Assembly: GCF_030272615.1 (NCBI RefSeq)
Contig: NC_081405.1
Location: 23,575,772-23,639,771, forward strand
Direction of reading: 5' to 3'
DNA: 64,000 nucleotides
From: Cryptomeria japonica
Lineage: Eukaryota > Streptophyta > Pinopsida > Cupressales > Cupressaceae
How positions within the stretch are numbered: the first letter of the stretch is position 1; the number at the start of each line of letters is the position of its first letter. A program made the position numbers and the translations under genes. The notes beneath the pieces are model-generated. The model worked only from the letters and a program-made list of their open reading frames with translations. It made no database searches and was not told where the DNA came from. Below are positions 23,496 through 37,174 of this stretch, one piece after another.

Positions 23496-24258
23496 GTACA
23501 CACCCAAAATTGTCCAGTCTAATTATCTAAGCTTAATTCTTCTATTAATTAAATAAATCTTTATTTATTTAATTAATTCATTTATCCTCTTCTAACCTTA
23601 TTTCTCATTTAAATAAATACATTTATTTATTTAAATTATCCTTTTCTTAAATTAAATAAATATCTTATTTATTTAATTGATCTCACTCCTTCTATTAATT
23701 AAATAAATCTTTATTTATTTAATTAATTCATTAACCTTTTCTACCCATGACACATGTCATTCATCTCTTAATTCATACACTACCTACCCCTTTCATTATT
23801 TTATTATTTCTTTTACCTACCCTCTAATCATAGCCGACCTCTTTTACACCTCTCAATCTTATCCCTCCATTTCTTATAGTGTCTTCTATATAAGGAGATG
23901 CTTCCTTCATTATCAACCCTAATCAATCTATGCCCCTCGTTGACTACTTGACTACACTACGCTTTTGAACATAGGCAATCCTACTTGCAACCACATTCTA
24001 TTCTTTGTTGAGCTCTTGTGCACATAAAATCTGAGAGAAAATATATAAAGCAAGATCAATGGAGATAGGAAGAATGGAGATCCAAACCCTATTGGACATG
24101 TGATGGTATAATCTTTGTGATTTCATTTGATTTGCATTGTCTTAGGTAATCTTCATATGTTATGGTGGATCTTTGTTGTTGTTAGGCTAGGGTTTTGTGG
24201 TTGAATTCATTTTGCCTTTCAATATCGTTATTATTGTTATCCATTTTCACCATAAACA
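23496..24258 (+). repeat. Element A 5' LTR
   Basis: 763 bp. It contains four AT-rich palindromes (about 23544-23577, 23607-23636, 23650-23678 and 23694-23727) and a TATATAAGGAG element near 23887, a likely promoter. It ends in CATAAACA. The matching copies are the 3' LTR at 38805 and the reverse-complement LTR of element B at 57778. Confidence 0.92.
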
Positions 24259-24282
24259 TTGTGGCACGCCCGATGGGACATG
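24259..24282 (+). promoter_or_regulatory. Primer binding site of element A
   Basis: Directly after the 5' LTR the sequence reads TTGTGGCACGCCCGATGGGA. TGGCACGCCCG has the TGG start expected for pairing with the CCA 3' end of a tRNA. I do not assign the tRNA. Confidence 0.6.
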
Positions 24283-24412
24283 GATTTTTGTTAAATTTGT
24301 GTTTTTTGTAGATTTTTCTAACCCTATATTGTTGTTTTGTAAAACAATTTGGAGAATAACCTTGTGCAGCTAGGGTTTTGGACACAAAATCAAGATCTTG
24401 GAGAGATTTGAT

Positions 24413-25212
24413 CATATCTCACAAATGGTTTGGAAATTTTGCACCAAATATTTTTTTCAAGTTGAAGAAAGTATCAAGAGCTCTCAATTCAAAATTCAAA
24501 AGTTTTGGAGCACATTTTCATTTTTTATGATTTTTTTATGATTTTTCATAAAAAATTAATTTTGAGAGCAAATGAGAGAATTTTTTGGATTTTCTTACAT
24601 TTTTAGAAATCTCTCATAATTATACATAAGATCTGTTTTTTTTTATTTTAATTTTGATGCAAAATATTTCCCTAAAAATTGGATCTTTAAAAATTAGGGT
24701 TTTTCCTTATTTTGATAAGATCTCACAAACCGATTTTAGTCAAGAAAAGTATTAGAAGGATTCAGTAAAAATTTCAGATTTTTTGGATCATTTTTTCAAT
24801 TTATATGATTTTTTTATGATTTTTCATAAAAAATTAATTTTGAGAGAAAATTAGCGAATTTTTTGGATTTTCTTACATTTTTGGAAATATCTCAGAATTA
24901 TACATAGGATATATTATTTTTTATTTTAAATTTGATGCAAAATAATTCCTCAAAAATTAGATCTTTGAAAATTAGGGTTTTGCATTATTTTACTCATATC
25001 TCACAAACTGCTTGGATTTGTTGTAGAAATTTTTTTATGCAGGTTTGGAAGACCATCGGGACTCTCCAGTAAAAATTTCATATTTTTTGGATCGATTTTT
25101 CATTTTATATGAATTTTTTATGATTTTTCATAAAAAATTAATTTTTGGAGCAAATTAGCAAATTTTTTGGATTTTCTTACATTTCTGGAAATCTCTTGAA
25201 ATTTTACAGGTG
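24413..25212 (+). repeat. Three diverged tandem repeats in the element A leader
   Basis: Three head-to-tail copies of about 250-300 bp each start near ATCTCACAAA and share TTTTTTGGATTTTCTTACATTT. Every copy contains a small fold-back, clearest at 24532-24555, with the arms TTTTTTATGA and TCATAAAAAA around a TTTT loop. Confidence 0.8.
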
Positions 25213-25499
25213 TTCTTTTTTATGATGAATCATATCTTTGAATTGGTCAACAAAATGCATTGTTGAAGGCCCCTATTTCACAAAGTCTTTTGGATCTAAA
25301 ATTTACCTAACTTGTGTGCTTGCAGGAAGGGGTGATTATTTCAAACAATCCAAACTACTAATAAATCTTTGTTGCAGGTCCTTGGCAAGGGTTTTTGGAT
25401 TTTTATTGTGTGCCTTTTTTTCATAGACTAGCAAACACTTCAATTGGTGCACTAAAATTGAATCATTGTCTTTTGTGTCTTTAGCAATAGGCTCTTTTT

Positions 25500-26062
25500 G
25501 TTTAATCTTTAGAGGGTCTGTCTTCCCGTGTGGTCATTAGGACTACTAATGAGAAGAGAACAACCCAAGTGGTAGCGAGAAAAACCCACCTCTTCTGAAC
25601 CATTATAAACAACTGTATTCATGGTGAAAACTATGGATAACGTGTGCTGATTAGTTCATACCGACACTATGTCTCCCCATAAACCCGTTTGATCAAATTT
25701 ATTTGATCAGTTGTAGGGCGTAACCCCTACCGACTAGGAGCCTTCTGTATTTACAGAGCTGAAAGTGTCACATGTATGGCCACGTGAGTGGATGCCCTTA
25801 CTAGCACCTTTTTGTTTTAGAAGCCAAAATCTTTCTAGTTGTTGAGGCAGGAGGTCGGACCTCTGGTAGCGGCCCACACACATACGGTTCTTAGTAGAAA
25901 TACAAAGTTCGCCACGGGGATTTTTTGTGGGGACTGATGCTTGGCTGACCTGAGAAGTGAGTGCCGAGGGTGGACCCAGTGAGGTCAAGCATCTAAGTAT
26001 CCGCTCTGAATAGCGTAGCCTCGGGGGTAAAACCTCATGTGGGATCAACAACTGTTGTCTTG
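25500..26062 (+). other. GC-richer leader segment of element A
   Basis: Between AT-rich flanks lies a segment with balanced composition and several short inverted repeats, for example TTGATCAAATTTATTTGATCA at about 25690 and GTAGGGCGTAACCCCTAC at about 25714. Frames on both strands are short and unlike known proteins. It may be a structured leader or packaging region; this is inference. Confidence 0.4.
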
Positions 26063-26362
26063 GCCAGCCATAAGAATTGTGTTTGACTTATTTTAAACAT
26101 TCAAAACATTCAAGACCAAACAGCAAAATATTGTGTTTTTTTGTGTCTTCAAGTGTATGCAAAACAATTTTACATCAAACAACACATTTTTCTTTGAGTC
26201 ATTTTGTCCAGACACTTGCAAACATTGAGTCCTCACCAACACTGTGTCATCTTGTCACGAAAAAAACAGTTAAACATTCAGATTTGGTCACAATAAAGCA
26301 ACTTCACAGATTGAAAAAAAATTGCACAAATTTTTCATAAATGCGTCTGTGTCTGATATAAC

Positions 26363-29290
26363 TGTGAGGCCTCACCTCGACTCAGTCTGACATTTTAGTG
26401 ATTTTATATTGAGACTATTATGGATATTTTATTTTGATGCATTTTGGAATTTAGAACTTATATGATTTCAGGATTTGCATAACATTGTTATATATTGATG
26501 ATTTATTTATATGCTTTATGAGATAGAACACTACATGATTGTTAGATAAGATGAAATTGCGGTGATAAATGTCGTTATTGAATTTGCAGGACTTTACTAT
26601 GATAATAGAATTATGATGTATGCTTAAGTTTATGAGAATTGGGATGAATTGCTTATGTGAAATTTCTTGGATAAAAGATGTATTTAATTTGTTCAGATGT
26701 AAATTGTATGCAAGTGATGATGTGTATTATTATTCCTTTGAATTATATTATATGTGGATATTTGAAAGTACTAATGTGTAAATTGAGATGCGCAGGAAGT
26801 TATCCATGTGACCATGGAAATATTACGGAGAACCAAACCTAGACTTATGTAAGCCATGGGTTGTCTATTTGGAGAGACAACACCCCGTTTGTGTTGTATT
26901 TTATTCGTAATAGTACATGATGCATGTGTGTTAAGTGTTATTTAATTGTTTTGTGTAAAATCCGCAAGAGACGATTTCATTTATTAAATTTTAAAAGTGT
27001 TTTTCTTTGTGTCACTTGACACGTGTGGATTTAAGTTTAAATTTTTATTTTTGTCTCTTGGTGGGAAAGTGTTCAACTATAGCCTTTTCAATTAATATAA
27101 CTTCATAAATACCTTGGGTAAAGAACCTTTGGGGTGGTCAACATAGGTTTGACCCGAAAATAAACTTCAGAGGGGTTTAAAATGGATTAAATGAACACCT
27201 AGGGGTAGTTTAATAGGGCTTCCTAAAGCCCATAAGGTATACCTAAGGGTTAGGGGTAATTTTAGACAAGTTTCTACTCCTAAGTGACCATTTAGACACT
27301 CTAAAATTTGACTTTTCTGAGTTGTGCGAAAATTGAAATTAGAAGATTGAACCTAGTTGTAAACTTTCCTTTTCGAATGAGAGTTCTCTTTCCCATTCTG
27401 TTTTACCTTCCTCTTTAGTTTTTAGAAACTTGTGAGAACTGAGAGAATGAGCTTCTTAAGCAAGAATTTGAAAATTTGAGGGTAATCACCCACTCTCCAT
27501 TTTTGGAGACGAGAAATTTTGAAAAGAATAGACTAGATTTGGAATAGTAAAATTTGGCTAAGGGTAGAAGGAGAAGATCCGTGGAATTGGGCAGCTCTTC
27601 CTCAACCATACTAACCTACCTTTGGGCAGATTAAGGTTGGTTACATTCTTCTTAAAATAACTTCTTTTTGCATGTGTTTGAAAGTATGTTGGTGTAAGAA
27701 ATCTGTTTCCTTGTATGTTATGTTTGGGTATTTCATTAGGTATTTGTATTTTATTTTGTATATGTTTTTGAGAGTCTTCAAGACCTCTTACTCTTGGGAG
27801 AGAGGAGGATCTTGTGGGTGGTAGCAATGACAACCCTCGAGTGAGAGACTCTCGTTATGAGAGCGATCATAAGGGATTTTTGTGTGACCCTTACTGCATG
27901 GCCTGTTTGTGCAATGGGGGTCATAAGGAGGGATATAAGGCTAGAATGCCTTGGGGGGCATAAGGAATAAGGGGTTGAAATTCTTGATGTATTTGTTGTG
28001 CCATGAGGTGGCTATATGTTTTCCATACTTGCAGTTCTCCTCAGGGTATTGGTCCACTACCACCCTTAAAAAGGTCATCACCAAAGTGTGGTGCAGTGTA
28101 GCCAAGATGGGAGTGTGTTTGAAATCTGTGTGTATTCTGCCTTCTATGTGTTTGCATGTTTGTTTCCTGTCTAGGGCTTGGTTCTCCGAGCTCGGGGGTG
28201 GCTACCAGTTAGCCTAGGCTGGGAGGTGAGCACTCCATGGTCATAGTTGTGTTTTAATATGCAGGATTGTCGGGAGAAAAGAATAGGACAAGTGAAAGGT
28301 TGCAGGAGTTATTATTGCAAATATTTACTTGCAATTGTAATTATTAGTTTAAAGAGGAGAAATATACATTCATTCGTTGAAATGAGAGGCTAATTGTAAA
28401 TTAGAAATAAAGACATGAGATTTAGTTATTGTTATTTAGATAAAGAAACATCTTGTAAATTTTGCATAATACTTTTTGGATTGTAAAAAGCTAGATATAT
28501 TCTTCTTTCTATTTGAAAAGAAATGCTTTTGAATTGCATGCAATAGCCCACTGAAAAATAAAAATCATTTTATTTGATTCTGTGTTTCCCTTTTATCTGT
28601 GAATTTGTCCTCATTTTAATTGCAGAAAATATGAGTTGTAGTTGTTGTTAGATTTTAATAAAAATATCATATTTAGTTGCTGTAGTAATTGCAGAATCAG
28701 TGAATGTACTTATTGCAGAAAAGAATTATGTATTCCTAAATTAGTATTCCCAAAGTTTCAAAAAAAAATATATCTGATGTGTTATGATAAATAGATTAGT
28801 AGGAAGTTTAATTCCATTTTTCTTAAGCATTTAAAATAAAATAAAATAGAAAAGGCATAAGTTAGGCTTGCATGCATAATGTAGATTAAAAATAAATTAT
28901 ATTTTTCTGTTTTCTGTAAAAGCAATATAGTGCAATAAAGTTCTGGAAAATATTTTTTTCATTTACTTCAGAAAGATAGATATTTATCTTAAATACTGGC
29001 AATATTTATTTTCAAAAATTGATATCTACAGTAAACAGATTTATTACTTTACTTCTTTTCCTACAATTGAAAATCAGAATCTTCCATGAATTCGGTTTTA
29101 TTATAAGAAAAGAAATAATAATATAGTTATATATAAATATATATAATTATCTACATGCAAATTTCATGTATATGTTTATATATACATATATATAAAACAT
29201 ATCATAAAATTTACTTGCGAAACAAATGTAGATATAAACCTAAATATATATATACAAATATATATATATGAATATATACATATGAAAAAG

Positions 29291-29346
<56 letters not shown>

Positions 29347-30523
29347 CTTAATGGATTCCCTTTAAAAAAAAAAATGCATGTAAATATATAAAATAAAATT
29401 AAAAAATGAAATATATATGGGAAGGGCCACGCAGGGCACGCAGTCCCTGTGTGGGCCGCGACCAGCACAGAGGTCGCAGCCTCTGTGCGGGCCACGGAAC
29501 CCACAGGGCCTGCGGCTCCCTGTGTGGGTCGCGTCCACACCAGTGGCCGCAGCCACTGTGCGGGCCGCGACGCACACAGCGGCCAAGGCAATTGTGTGGG
29601 CCGCGACCCCCACAGTGGGTCATCCCACTGGCGACGCCTCTTCCATTCAGCTGCCTCTCCCTTGTGTTTGGCCGCCACTACTCCCACATGGAGACCTTTG
29701 CCTTCATTCGCTCGGCCTCTGTGCGAAACTCCGCCCTGCCATGAGTTAAGGATAAAACCCTAGCCCGGGTAGGGCTAGGGAAAAAAAATAAAATAAAGAA
29801 GTGTTACAATAAAAGAAAGGTATTAATATATTAATAAAGTTAGGGTTTCTTGGACATGTTCATCATGGAAAAATTCTATATATATATATATATATAAAGT
29901 AAAGAAAGAGTTTAAACATTTGAGCGAAATTGAGTAAGTTGTAATAATATCTGTTAAAGGAAAAATATATCTAATTTATTTACATATATCAAAGATATTT
30001 TATGATATAATATATGTATTAATGTTTGTTTTGATTTAAGCAATTAATAATAAGGTTGTATATAGGACAAATGGTAAATCAACTATTTTATTAAGAGTTG
30101 GTTGTTAAACATAAGAGTATAAAAAAAAAGGGATTGTTTTTAGATTTTATTATAAATAAACTTATGGGAGATATTCATTAAGAAATTAATTGACACTTTA
30201 ATCGATTATTTTAATTATTGATTTAAAATGAAGTTTAGACAATATGGACGTATTGGAGATTAATTTTATCTTCATCTACTATTTTAATGAGTTTGATTTA
30301 ATTAATCTATTGACTATGTTGGATGAGAAAATAAATTAAATCATTTTGTATTCCGCAAATAAATTTTAAATTAATTTCATTACTTGATTTAGTATTAGAG
30401 TTAGCTTGAATATAGATATGGCAAAACATGTTAGTGCATGTTGTGTTAGCGAACTTATTGTTATCTAGTTATTTAAAAAAAAAAAAAATCATTCTGTTTT
30501 TGCCCTAAATTTTGGGCATGACA
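26363..30523 (-). mobile_element. Large solo-LTR-like insertion (4,161 bp) in element A
   Basis: Bounded by the identical 5-bp duplication ATAAC (26358-26362 and 30524-30528). It begins TGTGAGGCCTCACC and ends GGGCATGACA, so on the minus strand it reads TGTCATGCCC...CACA, a typical Gypsy LTR start. No internal repeat of its ends and no transposon protein were seen, so it is best read as one very long solo LTR left by recombination. It interrupts a CGTCTGTG-type minisatellite of element A, whose units lie on both sides (26343 and 30529). It contains the GC-rich minisatellite at 29432-29640 and an A/TA simple repeat at 29289-29342. A short nonautonomous element with undetected LTRs is the alternative. 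Confidence 0.75.
29432..29640. repeat. GC-rich minisatellite inside the solo LTR
   Basis: About five units of roughly 37 bp built on CTGTGTGGGCCGCGACC followed by CACAG and a GGC.GC.G block, in DNA that is otherwise very AT-rich. Many units can pair internally (CACAG with CTGTG). Because the repeat lacks stop codons, frames of about 70-110 aa are open on both strands; these are by-products and not genes. Confidence 0.8.
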
Positions 30524-31179
30524 ATAACTGCGTCTGTGTTGTATAGCCACGTCTGTGAAGGGCAGAAACGTGTATGTGTTCCCAGAATCAACATTGCATT
30601 GACAAAATCTCAGAAACACGTCTGTGTTTAACAGAACCACGTCTACGTCAGGAAATCGCGTCTGTGCAGTATACAGGCACGTCTGTATCCAGAATTGAAA
30701 AACTTTTACAGTCCAGCAAACAAACACAGTCAGTTTCAAAATTCTTGAGCTTCCTAGGTTATTTCTCTAGGGTTTCATCTAGCATTCAACCTGTCTTTGG
30801 GTCTCACAAAGTCCATCATTGCTTTACACCTTACATTACATTCACATTTGTTTAAACTTGAGTCAAAAGGTCACTTGCTTGTCCTCATCTTGCTTTGTCA
30901 ACACACTACATACAACAACATTTTGCTAAGTGGTCCCTCATCAAGGTCTATCACCTTTGGGTCTCATTTGGTCTTACTTAGAGTCAAGGTCAACTTACCT
31001 CATTAAGAGAAACTATCCTCTCTTTGGAAGCCACACCTACTCTACTACATACATACTTGGTCTTACACTTTGGACATTGCAAGTAAACCTCAGATTCATT
31101 TACATTCCATCCAACTCTTGGTCTTCCATACTTTTTCCATTTTCATCTAGTCTCACACATCTCGGTCAATACCTAGTTC
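30524..31179 (+). other. End of the element A leader, with CGTCTGTG minisatellite
   Basis: 30529-30695 has degenerate units of about 19-21 bp around the core (C)GCGTCTGTG, spaced by CAG- or CCAC-ending filler. The array continues from 26343 on the other side of the solo LTR. 30700-31179 is ordinary leader up to the gag start. Confidence 0.65.
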
Positions 31180-34100
31180 ATGGTTGAAACCCGTCTTCAA
31201 AAATCTAGGAGAGAAACTAAAGAGGCTCAAGAGTCCACAAACATGAGTTCTTATGAGTATGACAATGATATCTTTTTCAATTCCGATCATACTACATTAC
31301 CTGACATGGATGCCTATAGAAACATTCCAAATGTTGAGAACATGGACACTACAAACAACAATGATACACACAATGATGATATGGACAACTTTTCAGTACA
31401 TTCAGCAGATGTGGAAGAATCCATTATGGATCCCCGTTTCAATCGATTGGTTGAGGAAATAATGAGGAGGGATAGACAATGCTTCTTACAAATGATGGCA
31501 CAAAGTGGAGCCAAGATACCTCATGATTTTGACATGTCTCAAATAATGGAAAATTGACCTTTGCAACAACCTCACTCTAACATGGATCAAAGGAGGCCTA
31601 ATAGTGGAGGCAATAGACGACCACATCTTGTGCCTGAATAACCATCATCTTTGTTTCAAAAACCAGAGGTCCCACATACACATGGTCAAGCATATGATAC
31701 TCACCTTCGCAGACCATTATGGAAGTCTTATGCAGAGAAATATTCTCAATCACATATCAATGCTAAGGATCAACCACCAAAGCAATTGGATATTCAAAGG
31801 CATGCTCAAAATTTGGACACAAGGAAACCCCGTGTCAAATTTGGGGGCAACACATTAGAACATGACATGCCTGTAGAGTATGGTATACATGGACAAAATA
31901 GATATTTCGTTCCTCAACATGAATCTATACCAAGTGGTCCATATATGCAGCATCACTATAGACCTCCTCCATATGAACATGTGTATGATCAATATCATCC
32001 ATATATGCAACATGCTCCTCCTCCAATTGGTGCCTCAAGTATAGGGTATGGTCCAAGAAGTCAATCTCCACCTAAGAACAATTTGGAGCAACAAATCAGG
32101 GACTTACAAAAGAAAATGGAGGACATAAATACATTGAAGCCAACATACACAATGAGAGACATATGTCCTTATCCATTTGACAAGAGCATTCCAATGCCTC
32201 CTTTTCCTACATACTTTGTGACACCTAAGTTTGATAAGTATAGAGGAAAAGGGGATCCTAAGGCACACATAAGACAGTTTTTCACAGCTTGCATTGAGGT
32301 AGCTTCAGAAGAGACATATTTGATGAGATTATTCCCACAAAGCCTAGGTGATCAAGCTATGGAATGGTTCTCCCAACTTCCACCTGATATTAAGTCATGG
32401 GGTGACTTAGTAGAGGCATTTATTCAATATTTCTCCTACAATATAGAGACAGACATATCAATCACTACTTTGTGCAACACCAAGCAAAAAGAGGGAGAGT
32501 CTTTTGCATCATTTTTACAAAGATGGAGGAATCTAGCCAACAGTTGCTCTTTTGAAATTCCACAAAAACAAATGGTAGAGATGTTCACCCAAAATTTAAC
32601 AAAGACATTGGCTATGATTTAAGGAAATCTTGTTTGTCCACCTTCAAGGATGTCATTGAAAAAGGCTTAGCAACAGAGAAGGTCCTAATTGAATAAGGAG
32701 ACATTAAGATATTCAAGGAAAACAAAGATGACTTTAAAGGAAAAGACAAGCCAAGATTTTGGAATAAAAACAAGAACACAGTCAATGATGGTGTTGTCGA
32801 TGCCAACACGGTACGACCAAAAATCATTTTTTTCTGGATCAAGTTCTACAAACAATCAAGTGAATACTCAAACAACTTCCAAATCACGAAGGAAGTACAC
32901 CCCATTGGGAGAACCACTTGAGTCAGTTTTCAAAAAGCTAGTGGCAAACAAAATAATAACAATTCCAAATTTGCCTCCATATGAACCAAAGGTTAAACCA
33001 AATTGGTGGAATGATGATGAGTATTGTGAATTTCATAAGAGCAAGGGTCATAAAATAGGAAATTGTCATCGACTGAAGAACATCATACAAGATCTCATTG
33101 ATAGAGGTGACATTGAGATTGAAGGACACTCATCCAATCAAGAACATGAGATGTTTAAGGAACCATTCCCAAAACATGACAAAGGAAAAGCTAAAGCCAT
33201 AGATGACCAAACCAACTATACAAGAGCATCCTATAACTATGATTCAACCATCAATCACATCTCGCTGGACAATTATGTCTCTACCATTATCATCAAGGAC
33301 AAAACCCCTGAGAATTCTACCCAGAGACCCAAGATTGTTCTGAAAGGCATTGGATCTTCTTCCGAACCTACCTCTGAATGTCATGTTACAACTCATCGAG
33401 GTAAATTCACTTTGCAAGGTGCTCCAGCTAAAAATATTGCTTCCTCATCAACCAAGCCTGAGTATGACCTTCTAGAATAGTTAGGGAAGACACCCACGCT
33501 CATCTCCATTCTTGAACTCCTACGCATATCCCCCGCACATAAATCCATTCTTGACAAAATCTTGAGAGAAACTGTCATTCCTACTGATTTGAACGTGGAC
33601 CAATTTCAAGCCATGGTGGGATACCTTTCTGTTCCACACTCCCTTACATTCATAGAAGTCGATGACGCCTCCGTAAGTTAGCCACATAATGCACCATTAC
33701 ACATTGAAGCCTTCATACACAAACATCGAATAAAACGAGTACTGATAGATGGAGGATCAGGTCTGAACATTTGTACATTGAGCACTATTAAACAATTAGG
33801 ATATTCTGATAAAGCTGTGAATTCTACAAACAAAATTACCATCAAAGCATATGATGATGAAGAACGTTCATCCAAAGGCACAGTCACCTTGCCTCTCAGA
33901 GTTGGGCCAGTTACAAAGGATGTGGTTTGTCAAGTCCTTGATTTAGATCTCACATACAACATACTTTTGGGACGTCCATGGATTCATGAGATGAGCGCAG
34001 TCCCATCTGCGTATCATCAATGTATCAAGTTTCCACACAATGGAGTTGAAGTGATCGTCAAAGCTGACCCAAATCCATTCATATATTGCAACAATCTGCG

Positions 34101-34323
34101 ACCTAGATCAGAAATAACAATTCTAGCCAATCGAAAAGCTATTCCTTCATCAGCATATGTGGATCCAGAATCATTGAAAGCTTCTACATCAAAACAAACA
34201 AAGCTCAAAGAAAAATTCAAGGTTAAAGACCTGGGATGTGGTGAGTATATCTTTCATGTTAATCAACTCCCACAATCTCCTAAGGTATTCAGTCAACAGG
34301 AACAATCTACAAACAATTTGTAA
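31180..34323 (+). pseudogene. Decayed gag-protease of element A
   Basis: One polyprotein is traceable in frame 1 from MVETRLQKSRRETKEAQ. Stops fall at 31555 and 31636 and two compensating frameshifts lie at about 32612-32820, where the true sequence runs in another frame (LRKSCLSTFKDVIEKGLATE). A retrotransposon-gag core lies at about 32215-32600 (FDKYRGKGDPKAHIRQFF, SLGDQAMEWFSQLP, FASFLQRWRNLA). A zinc-knuckle-like CEFHKSKGHKIGNC lies at about 33028-33070. An aspartic protease lies at about 33735-34020, with VLIDGGSGLNICT in place of the usual D-S/T-G and NILLGRPWIHEM. Gag packages the element RNA and the protease matures the polyprotein. It is inactive as read. Confidence 0.85.
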
Positions 34324-35298
34324 TATCAAGGAATTGGGTACAAAGCACCTAGTGTTGTGGCTACTAAGTCCGAATGCAAATCTCCTCTAGTGGTGCAAGC
34401 ATCTCTTGATATTAATAGTCCTAAGAGTGGTTCCAACAAAGAATCTATTGAGTGTATCACCAGCCCTCTTAAGAACTCACATAGCCTTACCATTTCATCC
34501 ACTCATTCCATTTCCACTTCTTTCCCAGACTTGGATCAACAAGAATCACAAAAGCCCTTCCTCATTGAGGATCAAAAATCAAGCTATGAATAGAGAAAAC
34601 TAAAAGTCAAAACTAAAGAAAAGTCCTTCAGTCCAAATCAAAATCAAAAGCTATTGGACTCTGCAAAAATCAAAGTCAAGGATAAAAATACTATGAAAGA
34701 AAAGGAACAAGAGTTGATCTCCCCTAATATCAAAATAACTGGGGGCAAAAATTCTACAATTTCAAGTCAAAAAGCATACTTGTTGATCCTAAGTCTTCAT
34801 CATGCTATCCTACTTTCACTTCTTTTCACAATCATAAGCCTTCATCACTCATCCACTTGTTTCACACATCCTTTCCCTTCTGGCGATACATCATGGACCT
34901 TTAATGGAGCTTCCTCAAGGGACTTTGTTATCAGGGATGCCCAAACTTCTTTAGGTGACATGCATATGGGCCTACGTAGTCTACACACTAGTAATTCTAT
35001 CTCGGTTCCTTTATCAAGGAAGACAGACACTCAAGCTACACATCATTCAGTCAAAGAACAATGCAACTACAATCACAAAGTCAAGCCTCACACATTTGAG
35101 GTAGGGCACTTAATTCTCAGAGAAAATCCCAAAAATCAGCAAGACAGAGAGAAGAAGGGCAAGTTCGAACCAAATTGGCTTGGTCCTTACATCATTACAG
35201 CAGCATATGGATCTGGAGCATATCAGCTCTCAACTAGAGAAGGTGAACCTTTGGAGGATCCTATCAACTGCATGCACCTTTGCAGGTTTTACACATAG
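34324..35298 (+). pseudogene. Linker and integrase C-terminal fragment of element A
   Basis: After the protease, the frame resumes with lysine- and serine-rich sequence and then a fragment ending in the Gypsy integrase C-terminal pattern: NHKVKPHTFEVGHLILREN, KGKFEPNWLGPYII, GAYQLST, then HLCRFYT. RT, RNase H and the integrase zinc-finger and catalytic domains are missing between the two. Element B has the same linker-to-integrase junction (63484-63999), so the deletion is inherited by the family and not private to this copy. Confidence 0.8.
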
Positions 35299-35309
35299 CT
35301 CTTCAGAGT

Positions 35310-35432
35310 ATCCTAATTCAAAAAATACAAAAAAAATTCAAAAATTTCAAAAAAATCAAAAATTTCAAAAATACAAAAAAAAATCAAAAAATTCAAAAAT
35401 ACAAAAAAAAAATTATAAAACAAAAAAAATCA
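35310..35432 (+). repeat. A-rich simple repeat after the integrase fragment
   Basis: Degenerate ATTTCAAAAA/AATACAAAAA units. The equivalent place in element B (about 63430-63470) has only a short version, so the repeat expanded here or contracted there. Confidence 0.7.
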
Positions 35433-37071
<1,639 letters not shown>

Positions 37072-37174
37072 GTCATGATACAATGATGTCAAAATCATAT
37101 GGCTACAATCACCCGTAGGTGTCTACATCATCATACAAAAATGGTACAATATTGATACATAGGGAGCCCTCTAC

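Noticed and set aside
25734-26051. Minus-strand 105-aa frame in the element A leader
   Set aside because: No domain recognised, and it lies in a leader region with inverted repeats; chance opening is likelier.
27951-28217. 88-aa frame within the large solo LTR
   Set aside because: No recognisable domain or start context; other LTR sequence around it is noncoding.
29362-29763. Five overlapping frames of 74-112 aa, plus and minus
   Set aside because: They are produced by the stop-free GC-rich minisatellite; no frame has protein-like character beyond the repeat.
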